A DNA stretch of 5,470 nt. Source: Bacteroidia bacterium (GTDB lineage Bacteria; Bacteroidota; Bacteroidia; Flavobacteriales; Flavobacteriaceae). The stretch covers positions 1-5,470 of the forward strand of contig JAUICT010000172.1 in NCBI GenBank assembly GCA_030429325.1, written 5' to 3'. Made by a program: the position numbers and the translations under genes. The notes below the pieces were generated by a model that worked only from the letters and a program-made list of their open reading frames with translations, did not search any database and had not been told where the DNA came from. Position 1 is the stretch's first letter. The number at the start of each line of letters is the position of its first letter. Positions 1 through 4,908 of the stretch are shown piece by piece.

Positions 1-645
1 TCCGTCCACGTTTTTGAAATCGTCATATCTTGCTTCATAGAGTTCCCCGTTTTTTCCTTTGCTTAGACGTCTAACGACATAGAATTTCTCCGCGTCCATC
101 CAAATTTGGGGTTTGTCAAAGTTGGTGTCGTCTGCACCAATAATATAGATAGGTTTGTTTTCAAAGATAGCTGTGGTGAAAAGAGCCGTATCGATTCCTA
201 GACCCTGAAGCCGCTCTATTGTTTCTGTAACAGAGTAATGGAACAGCCCTCCTTCTAGAATCAAAAACTCTTGTATCTCCGGACCGCTGTGAACCAATTT
301 GTTGCCACGATAAACATAAATGCTGTCATTTCTGTTGATGTTGGCATTCCCTTTTTCCGGATTGCCAAAATCTATCCTGAACTCTTTGGGATAGCGTATG
401 GCTTCATACCATATGCTTGTATCCATTGGTTGTTGTTGAGGACTGTACCGGACCGTTTCTTGAATGAATGTAAAAGACTTTAGATGATTTTGGCTATGGT
501 GATCCTTGATAAATTGTACCAGTTGCTTGGTTGTTTTGATTTCCTTGCTTTTTGGCTTGTTTAGACTGATTAAAAAGGTGCTGACACTGATCAAGATGAT
601 TGTCACAAAAACGAAATTTGAGACCTTAAGATTATTACGAGGCAT
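1..645 (-). CDS. LolA-like exported or membrane-anchored protein, 3' end outside window (partial)
   Basis: An open minus-strand frame of 215 codons runs from ATG at 645-643 to the left edge with no stop, so the C-terminus is missing. Residues about 10-28 are a hydrophobic segment after a short basic N-terminus (MPRNN), which suggests a signal peptide or membrane anchor; there is no lipobox cysteine. The body alternates short beta-strand-like stretches: FTFIQETVRYSP at about 58-69, WYEAIRYPKEFRIDF at about 79-93, then IYVYRGNKLVHS, PIYIIGADD and IWMDAEKFYVVRRL. This pattern resembles LolA/LolB-type 'outer membrane lipoprotein-sorting' proteins of Bacteroidota, which form an open beta-barrel that binds lipid or acyl chains in the periplasm. 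The start is chosen because the frame's hydrophobic segment follows directly and a good promoter lies just upstream on the same strand. It is transcribed divergently from the AraC regulator. The family assignment is by eye and moderate; the reading frame itself is well supported. Confidence 0.72.
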   Translation of the reverse strand, partial: MPRNNLKVSNFVFVTIILISVSTFLISLNKPKSKEIKTTKQLVQFIKDHHSQNHLKSFTFIQETVRYSPQQQPMDTSIWYEAIRYPKEFRIDFGNPEKGNANINRNDSIYVYRGNKLVHSGPEIQEFLILEGGLFHYSVTETIERLQGLGIDTALFTTAIFENKPIYIIGADDTNFDKPQIWMDAEKFYVVRRLSKGKNGELYEARYDDFKNVDG

Positions 646-666
646 ATTTTTATATGTTAAATACTT

Positions 667-711
667 CAAAATTAAGCAGTAAGAAACATAACAAATTGTA
701 CTTTTTGGACA
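667..711 (-). promoter_or_regulatory. Promoter with upstream TGTC-N7-TACAATT element (copy C), driving the LolA-like gene
   Basis: Read on the minus strand, 711-694 is TGTCCAAAAAGTACAATT; after 19 bp, 674-667 is TAATTTTG, an exact match to the Bacteroidota -7 consensus TAnnTTTG. A TTTG at 695-692, overlapping the end of the element, lies 17 bp from the -7 box and can serve as the -33 element. The -7 box ends 21 nt before the ATG at 645, giving a short leader. The same element with the same 19-bp spacing occurs at 1594-1638 and 4829-4872. The promoter is read from the sequence; binding by the adjacent AraC-family protein is inferred. Confidence 0.65.
699..707 (+). promoter_or_regulatory. Possible -7 box for the AraC regulator gene
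   Basis: TACTTTTTG is one base longer than TAnnTTTG, and no TTTG-type -33 box lies at a proper distance upstream. It would place transcription start near 714 and give a leader of about 25 nt before the ATG at 739. It lies wholly inside the 694-711 element of the divergent promoter. If both are real, a protein bound there would block this promoter, an arrangement that would give autorepression. This is a weak call. Confidence 0.25.
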
Positions 712-738
712 CTGTAAAAATGTAGAACAGATTTAATC

Positions 739-1593
739 ATGTATTTAAAAGAATATTATCCAGATACTTTTTTTTCAAAATACATTGTTAGCTATTTTAC
801 ACTGGATACTTCGCTCGTCTCTGAAAATATTACGGATTTGGTCCTGCCAGATGGTACTTTCGGTATCTGGTTCATGGATTCGAAGGATTCCGTTAAAAGA
901 AGCTTGTCTACATCCACAATTCCCAAAACATTAAAAAAGTCGAGCCTCTTTGGCCAGAAAACCAAAGCCGTAAACTATTTTTATTCTCCCGGTAGCACCC
1001 AATCATTTGGTATAAAAATCAATCCTGAAGGTTTGCCATTATTCTTGGATGCAGGTTCCAAGGAGATCAAGAATTCACATGTTGGTCTGGATTGCTTATC
1101 CAATAAAGCTTTAATGGAATTGGAAGCCAAGGTATTTGAAAAGTCTATCGTTCAGGACAAAATCAAAACCGTTGAAGACTTTATGTTGGAAAGAATTGTG
1201 AATTTGAATTCAAAAGTGGATTATGTCCTTTTTTCACAAATCGTAAAGCACATAAGATATAAAAGAGGTGCAATTAGGTTAAACCAGCTTTCTGAACACT
1301 TTAACATCAGCTATAAAAAAATAGAGCGTCTGTTCCATTTCTATTTGGGTATGGCTCCTAAGGTATACATCAGAATAATTCGGTTTAATTCGTGTATTCA
1401 CTTAAAGAATGAACTAGGGCAATTGAATCTTACCCAGTTAGGAAATGAAGTTGGTTTTTTCGACCAATCCCATTTTATTAGGGAGTTTAAGTCATTCTCT
1501 TCATTGACCCCAAAGGATTTTTTTTCAAAGGAAATGTCTTTATCGGAAAGTGTTTTGATAGATATGCTGATTTCCAGATGGACTAGGTTTTAG
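739..1593 (+). CDS. AraC-family transcriptional regulator with DUF6597-like N-terminal domain
   Basis: A 284-residue protein. The N-terminal half (about 1-120) has the pattern of the DUF6597 sensor-like domain found before AraC DNA-binding domains: LPDGTFGIWF near 36-45, then FYSPGSTQSFGIKINPEGLPLFL at 81-103. The C-terminal part (about 165-265) is a two-helix-turn-helix AraC/XylS domain: helix pair one at about 180-201 (IRLNQLSEHFNISYKKIERL) and pair two at about 230-252 (LTQLGNEVGF-FDQSHFIREFK), ending in the family signature around SSLTPKDF at 254-261. The length is normal and both HTH units look intact. The protein should be a cytoplasmic DNA-binding activator, but the ligand is unknown. 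It is divergent from the LolA-like gene and upstream of the hydrolase operon, and a repeated candidate operator lies on both sides of it, at 694-711 and directly after its stop codon at 1594. Its control of these neighbours is inferred. Confidence 0.9.
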   Translation: MYLKEYYPDTFFSKYIVSYFTLDTSLVSENITDLVLPDGTFGIWFMDSKDSVKRSLSTSTIPKTLKKSSLFGQKTKAVNYFYSPGSTQSFGIKINPEGLPLFLDAGSKEIKNSHVGLDCLSNKALMELEAKVFEKSIVQDKIKTVEDFMLERIVNLNSKVDYVLFSQIVKHIRYKRGAIRLNQLSEHFNISYKKIERLFHFYLGMAPKVYIRIIRFNSCIHLKNELGQLNLTQLGNEVGFFDQSHFIREFKSFSSLTPKDFFSKEMSLSESVLIDMLISRWTRF

Positions 1594-1638
1594 TGTCTAT
1601 TTTTTACAATTATGTCTTGTCTGGTGAGAATAGTTTTG
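1594..1638 (+). promoter_or_regulatory. Promoter with upstream TGTC-N7-TACAATT element (copy B), driving the hydrolase operon
   Basis: TGTCTATTTTTTACAATT at 1594-1611 starts on the base after the regulator's stop codon. Nineteen bp later, 1631-1638 is TAGTTTTG, an exact TAnnTTTG match. No TTG-type box lies at a normal -33 distance (the TTG at 1617-1619 is only 11 bp from the -7 box), so the promoter looks activator-dependent, with the element just upstream of the -33 position. Transcription would start near 1645, leaving a leader of about 90 nt before the ATG at 1736. The 18-mer differs from the copy at 4829-4846 by one base. Confidence 0.6.
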
Positions 1639-1659
1639 CCTTTAAACCGGTTGTTCTCA
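1625..1659. repeat. Imperfect inverted repeat over the hydrolase-operon -7 region
   Basis: TGAGAA at 1625-1630 is the inverted complement of TTCTCA at 1654-1659. Pairing continues inward for five more positions, mostly as G-T wobbles (1631-1635 with 1649-1653). The dyad encloses the -7 box TAGTTTTG and also an 8-bp palindrome, AACCGGTT, at 1645-1652. No T-run follows, so it does not look like an intrinsic terminator for the regulator gene. It could be a second operator or chance. Confidence 0.3.
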
Positions 1660-1735
1660 ATAAGGAAGCTTTTTGGCTCACTTTTTCAAGTAATGGTACC
1701 GAAAACACAAATCAAAGAAAAATTCGAAAATACAA

Positions 1736-3259
1736 ATGCAGAACAAAACAATAAACCTCAAAATTACCCTGCTCATAGCTTTAGGGGTATTCCATTTGGG
1801 CTATGCCCAAAATCCGTATTCCGAACTAGAAAGTGACCTTCAAGGTAACCTAAACAAAATTGTGAAAGAAAAAGGGATACCGGGCATTACTTTTTCTTTG
1901 CTATTGGATGGGAAACATCAAATAAATCTAGCTTCGGGTTATTCCGATTTTGAGAAGAAAACGGAACTACACCCATCAGCTAAAATGTTGTCGGGAAGCA
2001 CAGGCAAGTTATTTTTCAGTACCATTGCCCTTAAAATGATTCAAGAAGGTCAATTAGGCCTAGACGATAAGGTTCTTGAATATTTGGGTAGCGAAGAATG
2101 GTACAAAACCTTTCCAAACCATTCAGAAATAAGAATCAAAAACTTGTTGAATCATACCTCAGGACTTCCAAGACATTTATTTCAGCCCGAGTTTTTAGAA
2201 GACTTCATAAAAAATCCTTTATCGGAAAGAGCTCCAGAGGATTGCATACAATCCATTTCAAACAAGCCTGCGGTTCATCCCGTTGGCGGGGGTTGGGCCT
2301 ATTCAGATACCAACTACATTCTATTGGGACTGATAATAGAAAAAATTACCGCTAAGAATATTTATGACCTGGTCGATACGGAACTCATAAAACCTTTGGC
2401 ACTTCATCTCACGGTACCGTCAAACACATTGGCTATTGATGGCTTGGCCCAAGGCCATATTGGTCCACAAAACCCGTTTCAGCTGCCCAGTAAAGTACTT
2501 GATGCAAATGGCAATCTCGTTTTAAATCCATCTTTTGAATGGACGGGTGGTGGCTTTGCTACCAATCCAGCAGATTTAACGAATTTGGTCAGGTATATAC
2601 ATGAGAGTTCATATTTAAATGAAGAAACCAAAAAACAGCTCATATCCGCTGTAAGCATGACAACTGGTGAGCCGTATGACAACGGTTATGGTCTGGGGTC
2701 GTTTATTTGGAGTAAAATGGAGGATGAGCGTTATGGCCATTCCGGTTTTTTTCCAGGGTACGTTTCCCATGTTGAATATTCAAAAAACCGCCAGTATGCC
2801 ATAGCCATACAGGTAAATGATGATGGGGCTTACCCACTTTTGCAACAAATTCTCTATGAAATGGAGCTGACCATTGAAAAGCATCTGGATGGAATCGATG
2901 AGTTTAAAATTCGGCAAAACTTTGCCGAACAGGAAAAGTGTTGGAATCAGGAAGATATAGAATGTTATATGCAAGCCTATGCAACCTCAGAGCCTATACA
3001 AACAGCTTCAACAGCAGGTATGACATATGGTTACGATGACATTATTGGGGGGTACAAAAAATATTTTCCAAAAGGGAGAATGGGGAAGCTTCATTTTGAT
3101 AACATCAGCACAAGACGACTGAGTGATAATCTCTATTTCGTTACAGGAAGATTCAATCTTAAGTTTCCTGGCCGGGATGATTTGGCCCAAGGCTGGTTTT
3201 CCGTAAATATGAAGCGTATCAACGGTGATTGGAAAATGATAACGGATCATTCAAGTTAA
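1736..3259 (+). CDS. Exported beta-lactamase-family serine hydrolase with C-terminal NTF2-like (SnoaL/DUF4440) domain
   Basis: A 507-residue protein. Residues 1-25 form a signal peptide (basic start, hydrophobic core TLLIALGVF, probable cleavage around GYAQ-N). Residues about 30-385 are a serine beta-lactamase/DD-peptidase fold (Beta-lactamase Pfam family): S88-T-G-K91 is the SxxK motif with the nucleophile, NHTSGL at 139-144 is a family signature, Y189-S-D191 is the YxN-type motif with Asp in the third place, GGGF lies at 271-274, and H335-S-G337 replaces KTG, as in family VIII esterases and related peptidases. Residues about 395-507 resemble an NTF2-like domain: WNQEDIECYMQAY at 403-415, G438-G439, and the end GDWKMITDHSS at 497-507. 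The enzyme probably acts in the periplasm on an ester, amide or peptide; true beta-lactamase activity is not implied. The start is supported by the signal peptide. The stop lies 4 nt before the amidohydrolase start, so the two are probably co-transcribed, likely from the promoter at 1594-1638. Confidence 0.9.
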   Translation: MQNKTINLKITLLIALGVFHLGYAQNPYSELESDLQGNLNKIVKEKGIPGITFSLLLDGKHQINLASGYSDFEKKTELHPSAKMLSGSTGKLFFSTIALKMIQEGQLGLDDKVLEYLGSEEWYKTFPNHSEIRIKNLLNHTSGLPRHLFQPEFLEDFIKNPLSERAPEDCIQSISNKPAVHPVGGGWAYSDTNYILLGLIIEKITAKNIYDLVDTELIKPLALHLTVPSNTLAIDGLAQGHIGPQNPFQLPSKVLDANGNLVLNPSFEWTGGGFATNPADLTNLVRYIHESSYLNEETKKQLISAVSMTTGEPYDNGYGLGSFIWSKMEDERYGHSGFFPGYVSHVEYSKNRQYAIAIQVNDDGAYPLLQQILYEMELTIEKHLDGIDEFKIRQNFAEQEKCWNQEDIECYMQAYATSEPIQTASTAGMTYGYDDIIGGYKKYFPKGRMGKLHFDNISTRRLSDNLYFVTGRFNLKFPGRDDLAQGWFSVNMKRINGDWKMITDHSS

Positions 3260-3263
3260 AATC

Positions 3264-4718
3264 ATGAAAACGACACATTTAGTTTATTTAATGGTAAGCC
3301 TGTTGGTCGTGGCTTGTCAAAAAACCGAGAAACTGGAAGGTACTGTTTTGATTGAAAACATCAATGTGGTTGATGTTGTGAATGCAAGTATAATTCCCAA
3401 TCAAAATGTTCTTTTAAATGACAATCAAATTATTTATATAGGTGAGGCCAATGGAACTCAAAATTTCAAAGTTGATACAAATGTAAAAGCAGAGGGCAAC
3501 TATTTAATTCCCGGACTCTGGGATATGCATGCCCACCCCGATGACCCTGAGGTATGGCGTATGAACCCCAATACCAGAGAAAAAGATAGGTTGCTACCAC
3601 TTTTTGTGGTCAATGGGGTTACGGGCATACGGGATATGGCAGGAGACTTAAACCTGATTAAGCGATGGCGAAAAATGGCAGAATCTGACTCTTTGCTTGC
3701 TCCAAAGATATTTGCTGGAGGTCCTTTATTGGATGGTCCAAATCCCATGTGGGACGGTTCCGTTGGTATCAATAGTCCAGATCAGGTAAAAATGGTGGTA
3801 GATTCCTTAATAGATAAAGGAGTTGATTTTTTAAAAGTGTATTCATTGTTACCAAGGGAAACGTATTTGGCCCTGAGTAAATATGCAAATGAAATTGATT
3901 ATCCTTTTGTGGGCCACGTACCCTTTACCGTACCGCCATCGGAAGCTGCCCTCACTGGAATGAAAAGTCAGGAGCATCTACTGGAAATTTTGAAAGAATG
4001 CGCAGACCAACCTTCCGAAACATATTTGGCTGAAATAGGAAGAATGGAAGACCGTATAGAACGTTCCAATAAAATCAATGATTTTAGACTAAGAACATTC
4101 AATGAAACAAAAGCAGATTCATTGTACAATCTCTTCAAAGCAAATGACATATGGCATTGCCCAACGCTAAGCATGTGGTATAAAAATGCTTGGTACGAAT
4201 CAGAATATCCAAAAGATGAAGAATTGGTGGCTCTATTGCCACCTTACTTAAGGGCCTATTGGACGCCAGAACATAATGACCACCTGCAGTATCGAAATAA
4301 TCAGGATTTTGTTGAAATCAAGCAGCGACTATACCGACTTTATCAGCAAATGGTGCATAAAATGAACCAAAAGGGGATTAAACTCCTGGCGGGAACCGAT
4401 ATGGGTGCCAATCCACTTTGTCATCCCGGAGTGGGGCTCCATAATGAACTACAGGCTTTTGTGGATGCTGGTCTTACGCCAGCGGAAGCTTTAAGGACGG
4501 CAACCATTAATCCTGCCCTGTTTTTTGAAATAGAAAATGAGTATGGAACTGTTGAAGCTGATAAAATAGCGGATCTGGTAATTCTTGAGGGCAACCCTTT
4601 GGAGAACATTCAAAAGGTGGGACAAATCTCATCTGTTATTAAAGATGGTCGGGTCATAACAAAGAATGAGATAGCAGAAATAAAGGATAGCATCCTGCAA
4701 CTAAATGCTGAAAAATGA
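3264..4718 (+). CDS. Amidohydrolase-superfamily lipoprotein (imidazolonepropionase/prolidase-like)
   Basis: A 484-residue protein. It begins with a lipoprotein signal, MKTTHLVYLMVSLLVVAC; the lipobox VVAC gives lipidation at C18, placing it on the periplasmic side of the inner or outer membrane. An N-terminal beta-sandwich segment (about 28-80: LIENINVVDVVNASIIPNQN) leads into LIPGLWDMHAH at 81-91, with metal ligands H89 and H91. K191 (GVDFLKVY) is the likely carbamylated bridging lysine; H218 (VGHVP) and H238 (QEHL) are further ligands, and D379 (AGTDMG) is the catalytic aspartate. The C-terminus closes the composite domain with GTVEADKIADLVILEGNPLENI at 428-449. The full set of ligands suggests an active binuclear metal hydrolase of the branch holding imidazolonepropionases and Xaa-Pro dipeptidases. 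The substrate is unknown; amides, dipeptides or cyclic imides are possible. It follows the serine hydrolase by 4 nt, so coordinated action on one substrate is a fair inference. Its 3' end overlaps a doubtful 59-codon ORF. Confidence 0.92.
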   Translation: MKTTHLVYLMVSLLVVACQKTEKLEGTVLIENINVVDVVNASIIPNQNVLLNDNQIIYIGEANGTQNFKVDTNVKAEGNYLIPGLWDMHAHPDDPEVWRMNPNTREKDRLLPLFVVNGVTGIRDMAGDLNLIKRWRKMAESDSLLAPKIFAGGPLLDGPNPMWDGSVGINSPDQVKMVVDSLIDKGVDFLKVYSLLPRETYLALSKYANEIDYPFVGHVPFTVPPSEAALTGMKSQEHLLEILKECADQPSETYLAEIGRMEDRIERSNKINDFRLRTFNETKADSLYNLFKANDIWHCPTLSMWYKNAWYESEYPKDEELVALLPPYLRAYWTPEHNDHLQYRNNQDFVEIKQRLYRLYQQMVHKMNQKGIKLLAGTDMGANPLCHPGVGLHNELQAFVDAGLTPAEALRTATINPALFFEIENEYGTVEADKIADLVILEGNPLENIQKVGQISSVIKDGRVITKNEIAEIKDSILQLNAEK

Positions 4719-4884
4719 ATTGGAGCACTTGTGCAATCTAGAACAAGTTCCGGATGACCATTTTACTTTTACGGCAGTTCCACCCAAAATAGTAGGGATG
4801 GGCACTAGGTCTGTTAAAGCAGAGTTAATGTCTATTTTGTACAATTCTTGGGCACACATTACAAATACTTTGTGGTTAAAATAG
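4705..4884 (+). CDS. Doubtful 59-residue ORF overlapping the amidohydrolase end; unrecognised
   Basis: An ATG at 4705 opens a frame shifted from the amidohydrolase, overlapping its last 14 nt and ending at TAG 4882-4884. It encodes 59 residues, beginning MLKNELEHLCNLEQVPDD and ending AHITNTLWLK, with no signal peptide, membrane segment or family motif that I recognise. The overlapping start would suit translational coupling. Against it, the frame contains the candidate operator at 4829-4846 and part of the -7/dyad region of the next gene, which suggests intergenic DNA or the remnant of a lost gene. It is listed because nothing else explains 4719-4828; the chance that it is a real gene is low. 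Confidence 0.2.
   Translation: MLKNELEHLCNLEQVPDDHFTFTAVPPKIVGMGTRSVKAELMSILYNSWAHITNTLWLK
4829..4872 (+). promoter_or_regulatory. Promoter with upstream TGTC-N7-TACAATT element (copy A), driving the DJ-1 lipoprotein gene
   Basis: TGTCTATTTTGTACAATT at 4829-4846 differs by one base from the copy at 1594-1611. Exactly 19 bp later comes TACTTTG at 4866-4872, a -7-like box one base short of TAnnTTTG. The element contains the palindrome TTGTACAA at 4837-4844. The predicted transcription start near 4880 leaves about 29 nt of leader before the ATG at 4909. The -7 box alone would be weak evidence; the match in sequence and spacing to the other two copies carries the call. Confidence 0.55.
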
Positions 4885-4906
4885 CGCTTGCGCAAACTAC
4901 AAAGTA
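4866..4906. repeat. 12-bp inverted repeat ending 2 bp before the DJ-1 gene start
   Basis: TACTTTGTGGTT at 4866-4877 pairs with AACTACAAAGTA at 4895-4906: 11 Watson-Crick pairs and one G-U. The 17-nt loop holds GCG-CTTG-CGC at 4884-4893, which can form its own small stem with a CUUG tetraloop. No T-run follows, so it is not a classic terminator. The left arm begins with the proposed -7 box and the right arm covers the ribosome-binding region. In DNA it could be an operator over the promoter; in a read-through RNA from the upstream operon it could hide the translation start. Confidence 0.55.
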
Positions 4907-4908
4907 CC

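Noticed and set aside
271..483. 70-codon plus-strand ORF
   Set aside because: It lies opposite the well-supported LolA-like minus-strand gene and looks like its antisense shadow.
1625..1659. Intrinsic terminator for the AraC-family gene
   Set aside because: The stem relies on wobble pairs and is followed by TAAGGAAG rather than a T-run; no convincing terminator is visible anywhere in the window.
1612..1836. 74-codon plus-strand ORF in the gap before the serine hydrolase
   Set aside because: It overlaps 101 nt of the serine hydrolase in another frame, contains the proposed -7 box, and its product has no recognisable domain or sensible signal.
2479..3250. Three minus-strand ORFs of 64-80 codons within the serine hydrolase gene
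   Set aside because: They are antisense to a gene with clear catalytic motifs, have no family features, and show no promoters.
3500..4609. Three minus-strand ORFs of 62-90 codons within the amidohydrolase gene
   Set aside because: They are antisense to intact metal-binding motifs and have no recognisable domains.
4833..4839. TATTTTG as a -7 box for the DJ-1 gene
   Set aside because: It lies inside the repeated 18-bp element, is one base short of consensus, and has no -33 partner; the 19-bp-spaced TACTTTG box fits the pattern of the other two promoters better.
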